This document shows, one piece after another, positions 44,046 to 56,105 of a stretch of 64,000 nucleotides of DNA (position 1 is its first letter; each line of letters starts with the position of its first letter). The position numbers and the translations under genes were made by a program. The DNA comes from Ceratotherium simum simum (lineage: Eukaryota; Chordata; Mammalia; Perissodactyla; Rhinocerotidae), in NCBI RefSeq assembly GCF_000283155.1, contig NW_004454207.1, forward strand, positions 7,185,756 to 7,249,755, written 5' to 3'. The notes below the pieces were generated by a model. It made no database searches and was not told the DNA's origin. It saw only the letters and a program-made list of their open reading frames with translations.

Positions 44046-45145
44046 TGGACGTAGAACCAATGTATTCAGAAAACTTTGTGCTAAAGGGGAAGGAGACTAT
44101 GAAAGCAAGAGAAAGCCAGGTCCCTGCCTACAGATGATTTATTACAACCAGAGAAGAACTTTAGGGAGAAAACAAGAAAATAATAGAGAAAGTGAGAGGA
44201 AAACAAATAACCCAGAAGGAAGGCCATGGGACTGTGCAACATTTGCTGTTTCAGAGGCAGGAAGTAGTATTTAAGCCTTTGCACAAGCAGGCTCACCCCT
44301 AATGTTTGTAAGACCTGGAACTAGAGTACAAATGGAAGCCCACATACATGTCTAAATACTTAAAAGTTATGAACAAATTAATAAACCGTTAATCAAAACA
44401 TGTCCATCCTCCTACCTTGACAAATATAGCTTTGTAAGACCTGGAAGACCAGGTCTGAATTTAAAATTATTGGACTCCCTGGAGTTCCACACTGGACCAT
44501 AATGGCATGGGGAGAGTAAGCCCGGGTCACCAGTGTCTAGCCCACCTGTCCGTCTCTTCCCTCCTGGACTCGGTCTCCCACTATAAGGAGCCTCAAGGGC
44601 ACATGGACCAATGGACTGGAACGTCCACCTAAATTCTGTTCCCAGCTTCCTGCAAACAGCTAGCCCTTGGCCTTACCTCTAGCAATGGGTATTCATACTG
44701 GCTATGTAATCTGCCCTTGGGAAGAAGGACCCAGGGAAGATGTCCATGCAGGCTCTGGAAGCTGACTTGGGCCATTTGGCCAGGGAATTCCAAAGTTCCT
44801 GTAACCTAAACTATGGTGTAGAAGACTTTGGCCTTGCTGGCTCCTCACCCTGTAGGAAGGGGCCCAGCCAAAGTGAGGCTCTCTGACGGTCAATGCCAAG
44901 GATAGGGCCCTTCTTAATGAGATCAAAGAATAGCACTGTGTGCAGGCAAGATGGTGGATGAGTCCTACAAACTATAGGCTTGGCCCATAGAAACATGAAA
45001 ATCAGTGTCTGGAGAATAGTCCTAGAGAAGAATAAGTTTATCTCATTCCCCATCCTTCTTGTCCCAGATGTAGGTTCAAATTTAGCTCTACCAGCCACAC
45101 TTATCTTAAGGTTTTTAATCAATTAGGATTAGGTTCAGCAGAAAA
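44046..45145. other. Intergenic sequence, no gene seen
   Basis: Reverse frames at 44,702-45,122 overlap each other and show no domain. No repeat family was recognised. Confidence 0.35.
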
Positions 45146-45149
45146 GTAG

Positions 45150-45545
45150 CAGTAGGATTAAGTTCAGCCAGAAAAGAAAAAAAAAAACACAGTGGCATAA
45201 ACAAGATAAAAGTTTTTCTCTTTCACATAAATGTAAGCAATCAAGTCTACTGTAGTGACTTTAGAATCCCCAAGGTCACAGGTTCTTTCTATTTTGATGC
45301 TCTGCCATCCTCAAAACTTGGTTTCTACTTCATGGTCTAAAATGGCTGCTTGAGCTCCATCCATCACATCCATATTCCAGCCAGCTGGAAGCAGGAAGAG
45401 AGAAAAGAGTAACCTATTTAAAGATACTCTCCAGAATTGCACGCCACACTTCCAACCTCTATCTTATTGATCAGAACTTGGTTATGCAGCCACAACCAGA
45501 CAAAACTTGCACCCAGCTAAAAATGGAGATTCTGTTTCTAAAGAA
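45150..45545. repeat. Medium-reiteration repeat (copy 2 of the four-copy family)
   Basis: 'cagtggcataaacaagataa', 'tttctctttcacataaatgt', 'tggtctaaaatggctgcttg' and 'cagaacttggttatgcagcc' follow the same order as the 11.2 kb copy. Confidence 0.5.
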
Positions 45546-45837
45546 AGAAAAGGAACTGAGTGACAACTAGCAGTGTCTGCCAAGGGGCTTTTGATTTTAA
45601 ATAATAGAAACTTACTGGAAAATTTAAACAAAATGGGAATTTACTGGATGGCTATTGGGTGGTTCAAATATTTGATAGACTGAGTAGAGGATCAGGCTCT
45701 GAAAGTGGGCAAGTGATCTATCCAGAACACCACCATCAACCCACCCCTCAGAGCTGCCAATACCACTGGACTCAATGCTGCCACTGATGCTGTGCATAAT
45801 TTCTTGAATGTCCCTGTGGCTTGGCATCATTCTGTCT

Positions 45838-45957
45838 AGAACTGTGCTGTCCGATATGGTAGCCACTACATGTAACTAGTGGTCCCATATTGGACAGTCC
45901 AGATGTAGAACATTTCCATCACTGCAGATAGTTTTATTGGACAATGCTGGTCTAGAC
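45838..45957. mobile_element. hAT-type MER element, short copy
   Basis: 'actgtgctgtccgatatggt' and 'gtcccatattggacagtcca', then 'agaacatttccatcactgca' and 'tattggacaatgctgg' are ends and arms of the element family also seen at 35.6 kb. Confidence 0.6.
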
Positions 45958-46289
45958 TCAAAGTCCTGGACCAAGGTGTCCAATTTGAAGAACTAGTTGA
46001 TGCGCCTACTTCTACCGACTCACTCACTGCTGACTAGACACTGGTGTCCTCAGAGATAGAAGAAAAATGGTGAGGAGATGAGAACGGGGTGACTTAAGAA
46101 GTTGAACACCCTAGGCCTTCCAAGCTCGAGGACACTGCATCTGCCTCTCATTTTACTGGCCCCTTGGCATTGGCTGGCCATCATTAGCACTTCCCATGGC
46201 TCAAAGCTTGATCATGAATTTCAAAATTACAGTGGTAGCTGGTGATTCTCAAATGTGTATCCATACCTCCTTACATTTTTTTTGAGGAT

Positions 46290-46350
46290 ATACTCCTAAT
46301 CTTCTAGCACAGTAACTGGCACATAGTAGATATTTATTAAACGTTTATCT
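46290..46350 (+). repeat. L2 LINE 3' terminus
   Basis: 'agcacagtaactggcacata' and 'gtagatatttattaaacgtt' are the L2 3' end. Confidence 0.65.
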
Positions 46351-46740
46351 AAGAAAAATATCTTGACCTGAGTTCAAGGAGCATTGCCTTTGGTTCTGGG
46401 AAAAAATTAGGATCATTGGGATTTTATATTCAGTTTCCTTCAAAGAAATGGACTAAGTGTTCTTTTTAGTTTTACATAAATGCAGACCAATGAACTTATT
46501 TAGTAGCTAATTATTAGACTTTAAAAACCCACATCACCTTGAAGAAATACCTGTCAACCTCTCCTGCTTTATCTTTTCATGGACATTTTAACCAAGACTT
46601 CTGAAACTCACATTTTTAATATTCCCATTATTTAAAATACAGTCAGGTACAATAATATGCAATCACAACCTGCTTGGGTCATTCACTTTATGTTGTCTTT
46701 TAAGATTAAGGTAAGTTCTCTTAGAAAACCAAAAACACAC
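46351..46740. other. Intergenic sequence, no gene seen
   Basis: AT-rich, with no repeat or coding signal recognised. Confidence 0.35.
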
Positions 46741-47580
46741 AGCAAAGCTGAAACCCAACAAACATTTAGATAACACAAAACAGGAAAACTTCAGAGCTGG
46801 GGGCCAGATGTCCTGAAGAATTTTGCTAAGGAAAATCTTTGAGATGAACTGTCTCCGTTGGTTTGCTGCCCAGTATTTTTTCATTGGAGCTGCTATTGCA
46901 CAAGATTGCAACAATAGCTTGATCTTTGCCTTGATCTCAGTTATTTTTGGCCCCAATAGGTTGGGATTATTTTCAATAACTGCACTGGAAACAGTTCCAT
47001 CAAGTCCCTTCTTTGTTTCATGCCACAGATCTTGACTGAAAACAGTACAATGGCTTCATGAGGGACTACAAAAGGCTCACACCAGGAATCCTTGGGAAGC
47101 CACAAGATAAAGATACCAAGGCTGTTTAGGAGGGTGAAATAGGAACAACTATCTACCAAGAGGTCAATTAAACATGCTCTTCCTCCTTTTCTGGAACAAG
47201 TAAGTGACTGAGCCTCATCGTTTGGGGTCTGCTTCCTGCAATAGCTTCATTGACCTCACAAAGCACCAAGCAGGAGTTGCTGGGGCTTGCCTCGGAGTCA
47301 TGGGACTTGATGCTTCATTTAAGCCACACTGCGAGATGAGGACCACTGCTAGGTTCCCTTGAAGGAAAATGTTAAATTGAAACCAACCCCATTGCCAGTG
47401 TTTCTCAGAATAAAAGGAGCCTGCTAAGTGAGACAATTGTAAAGTATCATCTCCTCCACTCTGCTTTTTGCCAGAATATTCTATTAACTTAGCAACATTC
47501 AGAACCTTGTCAGGATTCCATATTACAGTCCACAGACTTAATTGGGACCATACAAGGAGAATGGCAAGCATGGGCTAAGT
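46741..47580 (-). other. Unrecognised stretch with consecutive reverse-strand open frames
   Basis: On the reverse strand, open frames of 118, 72 and 97 codons follow one another (47,571-47,215; 47,159-46,941; 46,956-46,663) with few stops. The middle reads, for example, TKKGLDGTVSSAVIENNPN. I recognise no protein family. It could be a decayed pseudogene, a non-coding exon or chance. Confidence 0.2.
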
Positions 47581-47734
47581 TTCCCAGGGGCTTGGGATTA
47601 CTGAAAAGAGTCATACAGTATGGACTGCGATTGAGGGGGCCAGACAGGGGGATGTAGGAGACTCAAAAGCAAGATCTACTGCAGCCTACAGTATCTTGGT
47701 CTGTTTGACTTTTCCTCCCATGTTAGAATTTTTA

Positions 47735-47885
47735 AAAATTTAGAATCTTAAGCCAGAAAAAAATCTTTAAGATGATCTTCTTGTTTTTTTTAATAAAATG
47801 CCTGAGGCCCAGAGACGTATAGCAACTAGACATGAGACTCAAGGTCACAAAACTGAGTTGCAGCTAACTCTAATAGTTCATGCTC
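47735..47885 (-). repeat. MIR3-like fragment
   Basis: 'aaaatgcctgaggcccagag' and 'gagactcaaggtcacaaaac' are diverged reverse MIR core motifs. Confidence 0.5.
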
Positions 47886-49125
47886 AACTATTAGAATAGT
47901 TTTGGTAGCTAATAAGAGCCGCCGAAAAGGTTTGAGTGAATGAGGGTTAGCTACTCCACTGCAGCCTCAGGACAAGGTTATGAGGAAAGCAATTCTCAAA
48001 CCATATTCTATCGCCTTGCATGAGAGGTTCACTTGAAAGTAGACACGACAACAACACTATGGCATGACAGGATTATATTGTCATTATAGCCAACATCAGG
48101 CAATAAGAAATCCTCCTAAACCAAAGGTTCGGCAAGGGCCCACTTAGGGTTCAATTCTTGGACGCCATCTCTAACGGTACAAGCAATGGTTGTCACTGGG
48201 TTCTTATACCTGCTTCATGCAGGAGTAGGAAGTATTGCTAAAATATTTAAGCAGATCCATAAATCTTGAATTCATGTGATTTCATCAATGAGAATTTATT
48301 TCAACATTCACCATGCTAACAAGTCATTCATTTCGCTAGTAAATCCTCTTTCTGATATTTGCTATGCTCATTAACAAAACCTAGATAGCAGAAATGGATA
48401 CAGTAGCAGCCTCTGGAGGGTGGCCCCTCTGCTTAGAATACTGGAAGATCAGCCCTGGGGTGTGCATGCTTGATTCGCCTCTGGGTTATTGCTTAACCTA
48501 AATTTGACACACATAATGTTGCTCCGTAATTGGTGAGGAATTGTAAAGTAAATTTCAGACATTATAACCAACTGCTAAGTGGTGAAATAAGAACTTGAAT
48601 CTGGGTCTTCTGACTTTTGCTCCAAAATCTTTTCCAAAGGGCCATCTGCTTCTCTTCTAATAAAATAAAATAAGAAAGTTTGCTAAACATATGCTAGAAA
48701 AGATGTCAAAATACTAAATCATGCATGTCCAGGAAACTGGGACTCTGAAACTGGTTCTTAGGAACCCAGACTGGCGCATCCTACCACTTCTACAAAGGAG
48801 TGTGTTTCAGAGCTGTCTGAGAACCCACCTTCTCAGAGTCCCATGGAGCCATCAGCAGATGCACAGGGTGACCTCTTAGCATCATGGCACAAGGGGCTCT
48901 ACAGAAAACTCTCACCCACAAGCCTTCTGCCTTGTCTGAGGTTGCACCTGTGGGGTGTGGCAAGATGGACCCATAAGAGGCACTAAGAAATACTTGTCAA
49001 GTTAAATTGTGCTGAAAACCTGCTGGTTCCCAGGGAGCCTGGAGGCGGGGATTTTGGAAATGCCTGTGGGGCACTGATGTGGGTTTAGAACTGTTTGTTT
49101 TGAATCCTTCTCTAAGATTTTGTAT
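47886..49125. other. Intergenic sequence, no gene seen
   Basis: A decayed MIR head may lie at about 48,575-48,650 ('gaacttgaatctgggtcttc'). Otherwise no gene or repeat was recognised. Confidence 0.3.
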
Positions 49126-49127
49126 AA

Positions 49128-49588
49128 TCCCATGATTCTTGCCCTTGGCTGCATGTTAGATCACATGAGCAAGTCGTAAAACTCTCCATGCCTGGTCTAT
49201 GCTAGAGCAATTTTATTTTATTTTATTATTATTTTTTTTTGTGAGGAGATCAGCCCTGTGCTAACATCTGGCAATCCTCCTCTTTTTCTGAGGAAGACTG
49301 GCCCTGGGCTAACATCCATGCCCATCTTCCTCTACTTTATATGGGACACCGCCACAGCATGGCTTACTTAACAAGTCGTGCTACGATGCCTGCCGGGTCC
49401 CAACCGGAGAACCCCGGGGCCGCCTGAGCGGAGCACGCGCACTTAACTGCTTGCACCACCAGGCCAACGCCATGCTAGAACAATTTTAGATCAGAATCTC
49501 TGGGGGTGGGGTCCCAAGCATTAGTATTTTTTTAAAGGTTTTCAGAAGATTTGAATGTGCATCCAGGGTTGAGACCCAATTGTCTAAT
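49128..49588 (+). mobile_element. MER5-group hAT element split by an ERE
   Basis: Left part 49,128-49,215 ('cttggctgcatgttagatca') and right part 49,472-49,588 ('cagaatctctgggggtgggg', 'tgtgcatccagggttgagac') form one element. The ERE at 49,216-49,471 interrupts it. Confidence 0.65.
49216..49471 (-). mobile_element. ERE-type SINE, reverse, inserted in a hAT element
   Basis: From TTTTA/poly(T) through 'gaggaagactggccctgggc' to 'ccaccaggccaacgc'. The duplication is 'atgctagagcaatttta' (49,199-49,215) against 'atgctagaacaatttta' (49,472-49,488), one mismatch in 17. Confidence 0.92.
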
Positions 49589-49725
49589 TCAGTGCTTCTC
49601 CAACGGTGATGTACAAGCCACCTGGGGATCTCGTTAGAAGGCAGATATTGACATTCCGTACTTTAACAACCTCGCAGGCGATGATGGTGGTGCACACGGA
49701 CCATACTTTGAGAGGCAAGGGTCTA
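49589..49725 (+). mobile_element. MER5-group hAT element fragment
   Basis: 'cagtgcttctccaacggtga' and 'caagccacctggggatctcg' start the element. It ends near 'tactttgagaggcaagg'. Confidence 0.6.
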
Positions 49726-50149
49726 ATCTCTTATCCTCAAAAGGTTTTGAGAGCAAAACCACTAAAGCGAAATGAGATGGTCCAAAATAATCCAAGTCAA
49801 CCCCATAATTTATCCTTCTGGAGAATGTGAAGAATACAGCTTCAATGCGAATATGAAGCAAGTAAAAAGATTAAACACCTAAACATTTTGTAAAAACTGA
49901 ACTTTTTGATTTCCCATAGACTTGCCTTAAATGCTTAGAATATTTTCCAAATCACAAAAATACCATGGCTCTAGTTCCAAAAAGCTAGCCATCTAATGTA
50001 CCGCCCCCCCAAAAAAGCCATCTCCCCATTCCCCATTTATTATGTTCTTCCTATTGATTGATTGTCTTGAATCTCATTGCCTCTGTAGTTAGCCTGCGAA
50101 AGAGTGATACCCGTGTTTGCCTTTCTTTTCACAGCTCTAGTTTAAGCCA

Positions 50150-50562
50150 ATTCATTGCAGGATCCAGGGAGGGTGTGGAGGAAGCTGCGTCACACACGCC
50201 GGCGGCTCAGCAAATAGCGTAGGCGGCTGGAAAGGAAAGGGCAATCTTTAAATGTAAACAAAGGAGCAGGCCGGGGCTCACTGAGTGGCCTTTTCGCTAC
50301 ACCTGCACGAGCAGATAGTGACTGACATCAGCCGCGGCAGCTTGAATCTGAAGGACGAGCGAGAGAATTTTGCAAACTCAGAAAGAACAGAAAACCCAAG
50401 CCACTCCCCACAGAGCCCAAGGTGCGCGCGCCTGTGAGTTATGTTATCAGCTGCACAGCAGGACTGCAGAAAGCACTAACTGTGAACAATGTATAAATTA
50501 CAGGGGTCATTCAATGAGCAGCTCAAGTGCAATTAAAATGCAAAAGACTTTTCTTTTTACCT
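50150..50562. promoter_or_regulatory. Candidate regulatory block (CpG-enriched, apparently unique)
   Basis: This stretch has many more CpGs than its surroundings ('cgtcacacacgccggcgg', 'cagccgcggcag', 'gtgcgcgcgcc') and no repeat hallmark. Words resembling factor sites include a FOX-like 'tgtaaacaaa', CRE/AP-1-like 'tgcgtcac' and 'tgacatca', and E-box 'cagctg'. A TATA-like 'gtataaat' lies near 50,491. It could be an enhancer or an alternative promoter. No downstream gene is identified. Confidence 0.4.
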
Positions 50563-51515
50563 GACTCAGAAAAAATTATTTTTGCAACACGAGGGTGCCT
50601 CAAATTGACCAGTAGAGCAGGGGTGGGGGGAGGGAGAGAGGTGTGTGTGTGAGGGGAAACCTGATTACTGGACTCAAAAAGGCTAACGTGCAATTTGTGT
50701 TCTTTTTATGTAGATTAAATGCATTGACTGCAGCTTGTACCGCTTAGATACGCAGCAGGGAATCAAAGGCTTGGGTATCAGTCAACCACAGACAGCAGCT
50801 AAAGCACAGGGCCAAATCTGTTATTGTGCCTTAGATGAGACACTTAATCTAATCTAATGGGAGCAAACCCCCCTGGACAAATAAAAGGGCATTACCGGCA
50901 GCAAGGGTAGCAGTAATGTTAAGACAAGACACCAAATATTTTTTGTGATAACATAATTAATGACTTCTCCAGCCTCCTGTTTGCTTCTTAAAAATCCTGC
51001 CTTCCAGCTCGCAGTGGCTTGTCTTACACCCTGATGGAGAGTCACAGGATATAACAGGAGGCAGAAGTCTGCCTGCTCACCCTCCAGAAGCTTTGTGTCC
51101 CAGTTATACCACAGTGGGAAAACTGTGGTTCTTTCTCCCTGGAGCCATATCTACACCCTCAAGTAGCGTGAAAACATCACTGGGTTTTGATAAATTTGCC
51201 TTATTAAAGCAAACAAGAGCGAGGCAAGAGATAGGAAGAAAGAAGATGGTGAAACTCAGGATGTGGGCTCCTGGGACAGGGACTGTAGACACCTAAGATG
51301 GGATGAAATTGGAGAGGAGGATCATAGAATAGATGAACAGAATGTTGAAAACTGGAGTTAATCTTGAGGGACATGAAATCCAACCTCCCCTAATTCAGGA
51401 GCTGATTCTACAGTGTTCATGTTAGGTAGGGATCTTACTTCCAGAAAAAGGAAACCCTTTCTAGAAGCAATCCCTCCAGAATGTATTCGCACTCACTACA
51501 CAGATAATCCTTTAG
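50563..51515. other. Low-repeat intergenic sequence
   Basis: A G-rich and (GT)n patch lies at about 50,621-50,655. Otherwise no repeat or gene was recognised. It may extend the regulatory block on its right side. Confidence 0.35.
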
Positions 51516-51519
51516 TTAA

Positions 51520-51685
51520 GTGCTTCTCAGACTTTAAAGTGCATATGAATCCCCTGGGGATCTTGTTAAAATGCAGATTTTGATTCACTATGCCTGAGGT
51601 GGGGCATGAGATGCTACACTTCTAGCAAGCTCCAAAGCGATGCCAAGGCTGCTGTTCTATGGACTATGCTTTGAATAAAGGAGCT
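51520..51685 (+). mobile_element. MER5-group hAT element
   Basis: 'agtgcttctcagactttaaa', 'gggatcttgttaaaatgcag' and 'ctatggactatgctttgaat' show both ends of the group. Confidence 0.65.
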
Positions 51686-51945
51686 CTGGTTATCTGACCA
51701 TATCCTAAATCAAGCCTAAACTTGTTAGCTTGGTTGGGTCTGGTGCTAAGAAGGCCGAGATTTCTAGGTTTATCATAGTCCATTCTCCTTCCTGATCACA
51801 GCCTTATCCCTGATCAGCTACCCCACACATGGTCTGTGGCCACCACTCCAAAATGCAAATGCAGATAGGGCAGTTTCCTGCATAATGAACAGCCCATTAT
51901 TGCAGAAATTTCTCTAAATGACAGACAGATAACTATTTTGCAAAT

Positions 51946-52482
51946 GTATTAGTTGCCTGTTGCTGTGTAACAAATCATCCTAAAACTTGGTGACTTAAAA
52001 CAATAAATACTTATTATCTTCCAAAACTTCTGTGGATTAGGAATTCAAGAGCAGCTCAGCCAGATGGTGCTGGCTTGGGATCTCTCATAAGAGTACAGTC
52101 AAATGTTGGCCAAGGCTGCAGTTATCTGCAGGCTTGACTGGGGCTGGCCAATCTGCTTCCAAGGTGGCAAATTGGTGCTGCCTGTTGGGAGACCTCAGTT
52201 CCTTTCCATGGGAGTCTCTCCACAGGGCTGCTTGAATGTCCTCATGGCATGATGAGGGCTTCTCCCAAAGCAAATGCTCTAAGACACCAAGGCAGAAGTC
52301 CTAACACCCTTTGTGACCTACCCCTCAGAAGTCACGCAACCAACACTAGTGCCATATTCCGTTGGTCACACAGACCAGCCATGAATTCATTGTGGGAGGA
52401 GACTACACAAGTGTGTGAATACCAAAAGGCAAGGATCATTAGGGTCCATCTTAGAGGCTGGTGACCACACCAAATAAGCTAA
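51946..52482. repeat. Long interspersed repeat, first of a pair (second at 59.1 kb)
   Basis: 'ttgctgtgtaacaaatcatc', 'ctaaaacttggtgacttaaa', 'ggcttgactggggctggcca' and 'actacacaagtgtgtgaata' are blocks of a roughly 530-bp LTR-like mammalian repeat. A related copy starts at 59,100. The family was not named with confidence. Confidence 0.55.
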
Positions 52483-53465
52483 GTCTCACTGTTCCCTCTG
52501 CAAAACGTGCTAAGGTCCATGGCCCTCTGAATGGTCAGAGCCACACTCTAACACGATATACACTTCTGCTCCCACTGGCTGAGTTCTACACTTACTAAGA
52601 GTTGATTGTGTTTGCTTCCAAACCTGCTTATGACAATTGTTCCAGTTATATTTGTGAGTAAAATTAAGTAATTTATATAACATGTGAATTGTTGAAATAT
52701 GAATGCAAAAAGTTGTTTCTATGGGAACAAAGTTGAAAATTTTGGAAATATTGAATAGTAGCAGGTAGCTAAAAATGCTGTTGAATTATGTGCGTGCAAA
52801 ACAATTATACAAGATTGAAAAGTCATTTTAAAACTAGGAGGATTATGCACTGAGCTTGCTTCAGAAGTGTCTTAAATTCTTGGTCCACTTTCAAGACACC
52901 AAAACCGGAAATCATAGACAGTGCATTTTAGGTATAGTTCATGGAAGAAGGAACACCTGTAAATCTTACCAGCAGATTTATAGTCAAAGAAAATGACTTG
53001 GCTGTACATCAAAAGCTTAGTGAATGAATATATATTTACATGTTTACGTTAAATAGAATGTTTACAGTTCGTATGTACCATTTTTTTAATGAGTCTCTGC
53101 TTTCATAATTTTTTTTCAATTAGCCAACCAAATTTTGGTTCAGATGGATGGTTAAAAAAGCATCCATTATAAATGGGAAATTGCTCCTAGGACTGACACC
53201 CTTGTTTAGAAGTAGCAGGAAGGAAGGATAGAGCTAGAGAGAAGGAGGGCCTCGATCATCTGGTTCTAGAAAGTTCTGAGACTGGAAGACAATTTGTTTG
53301 CAACCTCATTATACTTGCTACTAACAAAGTGGGGCCATAACTGCTCTATTCTGTACATGCCTGGGGCTTCATAATGTCTTTTGGTGGCTTCTTTCCCTTC
53401 TCAAGGAAGTCCTTGCCTATTATTTTAGCGTGATTTCACTTGCGTGTAATGATTAGGAAGAGATA
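52483..53465. other. AT-rich intergenic sequence, no gene seen
   Basis: No repeat family or coding signal was recognised in this stretch. Confidence 0.35.
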
Positions 53466-53469
53466 TAGC

Positions 53470-53905
53470 TTGCTGACAACCAGAAGTTCATGCTCCCCTT
53501 TCCATCGTGTGGAGTTGTTGCTAGGAAACGGTTTCGCAGACAGGGGCTATATTCTCCAGCCCCGTTTCCCTCCAGATGTGGCCTTGTAACTAGTTCTTAT
53601 CAATGAAATGTGACTGGAAGCGATATGCAGCACTTCCGGGCTGGGATTTTGAAGAAATAGGTGTGCCTCATCTGTGGTCTTTCTCTTTCTGCTGGCGGTA
53701 TGCACAGGACTCCGAGGCTCTGGGGGACAGTAGAGCTACAAGGTGGAAGAAGCCTGTGTCCCTGAATCACTCATTTGCAGTGGGAAAGTCATTCCCTTGC
53801 CAACCAGGAACACCCACAAGGGATTGTTATGTGTCAAGACACTTAAATTTGGAGAGTTGTTTGTTATAGCAACCAGTGTTATGTCACTTGAACTAATACA
53901 AGGGC
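53470..53905 (+). repeat. LTR-like element ending in 'actaatacaag'
   Basis: The end 'aaatttggagagttgtttgt' followed by 'gaactaatacaa' matches old LTR 3' ends and resembles the 4.39-4.72 kb segment. The open frames at 53,603-54,024 are incidental. Confidence 0.5.
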
Positions 53906-55078
53906 TGCTCACTCTGAGACCTGCCCTTCGTCATTACTCTGCCCCTCTTCCTCCTCCCACCCTAGCCTCTTCTGCTTCATCGAGATTATTCTTCTTTGGT
54001 ATGAGCTGTGGATTCTTAAGCTGAGGGATCTATACAATTGTACGCAAAATGTTGCCTATAGGTGCGTTTTTTGGGAAAAGTGTCCATTGGTTTATGGGCT
54101 TCTCATAGGGGACTGGGAGCCCCTCAAATTGTCATGAAGAGCTGCTCTAAGAGATTCCCCTTCAATGTCTTATCCTAATTCATTCCATGACCTAATTCAC
54201 CCTATGGTTTAGAGATCTGAATATCTTTGGGTAATCCATAGATGCAGATTAAAGTGAAAGCAAAAATAAAGAGCTCAATTCAGACTGTGGATGCACATGT
54301 AGAGGCACACTGTGGTATGAATAGAATCATGTAGTGAGGAAGCTGAACGAAAGCCCCCTCTGAGATTTATTAAGTAGCTGCCTTTCTCCTGCTGCGTAAG
54401 TACAGCCCCAAAGCGTATCCTGGTGACTTCAAAGAGCTACTATGTTCCTTTCCAACAGCTTAATTTATGGCCTACAACTAAGGATATTCTGGTTTTGTAT
54501 ATTCCTAGAAGTAATTCTTCTCTAGCTCAACTCATATTTCCTGAGAAGTTTATGTCCAGCAAAACTGTTAATGCCAGGGCAGTTAAAAAAAAATTTGACC
54601 TGCAAGATTCTGCAAAGGAGCTGGAAATATGAGACAGTGGATCATCCCTGTCCCAAGCATTGAAAATTACTGGGTGGAACTAAGGGTCTCCAGAGAGTTC
54701 ATTATTCATATGAAGGTGTCTAGTCTCAGAGGCTGCAAATGACCTGAATTCTAAGCCAGGGGTTGACATAGAACTTCCTCATTTTGCTTGGTGTCTTTTG
54801 ACAGAGCAGATGTGGATATATTACCTTCATCTTGAAGGAGTGTGGAGGATTATGGAGCAGCCACATAAAGTCCCTTTTCCCCAAGAAGCAAGCATAGAAG
54901 TAGGAGGTAGAAATGTTCATCCGAGGCAAGGGGTGTTGGTCTTTCAAGATCCCTCCTCCCATGTTTTTGACTAGGGTCTGCTGATATCTTCTCTAGTTGC
55001 CCAGTTTTCAGACAAAGCTTCATATCCTTTGTTCCCTGGACATTCTAGACCTTGGTCTAAACTTTAGACATTGGTCTA
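53906..55078. other. Intergenic sequence, no gene seen
   Basis: No gene or clear repeat was recognised. Short frames at 54,423-54,632 and 54,726-54,962 (reverse) lack domains. Confidence 0.35.
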
Positions 55079-55081
55079 ACC

Positions 55082-55243
55082 CAGTGGTTCTCAAAGTTGT
55101 GATCCCCACAGCAGCAGCAGCAGCAAATCCTTAGGCTCCCCCCCAGACCAACTGAATCAGCCACTCTGGAGATGGGGCCCTGCAATGTGTTGTAACAAGC
55201 CCTCCTGGTCATTCTGATGCTCACTCAAGTGTGAGAACCACTG
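55082..55243 (+). mobile_element. MER5A-type hAT-Charlie element, both ends intact
   Basis: It starts 'cagtggttctcaaagttgtg' and ends 'aagtgtgagaaccactg', so both terminal inverted repeats are kept. A (CAG)n run of five units sits near 55,111-55,125. Non-coding. Confidence 0.85.
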
Positions 55244-55929
55244 GACCAATCTCTACCAGAAGTCTGTCCTTCACTGCCTTAAACTTCACTCATGCGGTCT
55301 CTTAGTAGGTCCACGTTAATTTTCTTCCAAGATGGAAGTGGTGTGAGCAGCTCCGAAGGCGTTTCAGCTTTGTTTGTTTGTTTTGGCTTGGGTTTGTTTT
55401 GCTGTCATCAAGACAATGCTGTGTTACAGAACCACAAGGCGGAAAGAAATTTATCCTTTGAAAACTTGATGCTTTCGTGTACTATGAAATGCATTCAGTC
55501 CACTCAAGTGTTTCAGGATCTTCTTTCTCCCCAGGTGTTTCTGAGGTGTTGGTTCCCTCTACTTCGTGATGTGTGGGGAGTCCTGCTGGGTACCCATGAC
55601 CCGGCTTATCCTGATCCAGCACTGCAGAGTGGAGATTTCTCCCCAGTGAAAAGATCGCCTGCGCGGATAAGCTCTCTTACTTAAATCTACTCCCTTAGAT
55701 CATGAAGCTTCAAATACTCCTGTTTGCCTTCAGAGTTTATTAGAGGGAAGGCTGCTTCTTAACGCTCAGGGCTTTAAAGCAATGATTTGATGCAGAAGTC
55801 ACTGCCTGCTCCACACTTGCAGCCGCCCACCCCATTCGAAGTTTTCTCACATCTCTTCCTCCTCTTGTCCCCATCTACTTACCTCTTCATTTTCGCCTCT
55901 ATTTTTCCTGTCTATGCCCAATGCCTTCT
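55244..55929. other. Intergenic sequence, no gene seen
   Basis: The 130-codon forward frame at 55,292-55,684 has no recognised domain or splice context. No repeat family was named. Confidence 0.35.
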
Positions 55930-56105
55930 AAGACTGCACTCCTCAACATTTATCTTGAATCACCTGGGAGTCTGGTCTAAAATGTAGATTCCTAAGTCCC
56001 GCTCCCGACCTCCTGAATCAGCATCTCAAGAGTGCAGCCCAGGAATCTGCCTTTTAAACACGTGCCTCAGGGGATTCTAAGTCTCCCTGGTTTACCCAGC
56101 ATGGG
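55930..56105 (+). mobile_element. MER5-group hAT element
   Basis: 'tcttgaatcacctgggagtc', 'gattcctaagtcccgctccc' and 'aatctgccttttaaacacgt' follow the group's layout. Confidence 0.6.

Noticed and set aside
55292..55684. 130-codon open frame, one of the longest outside the gap
   Set aside because: The translation has no recognisable domain, signal peptide or compositional sign of coding, and no splice context was seen.
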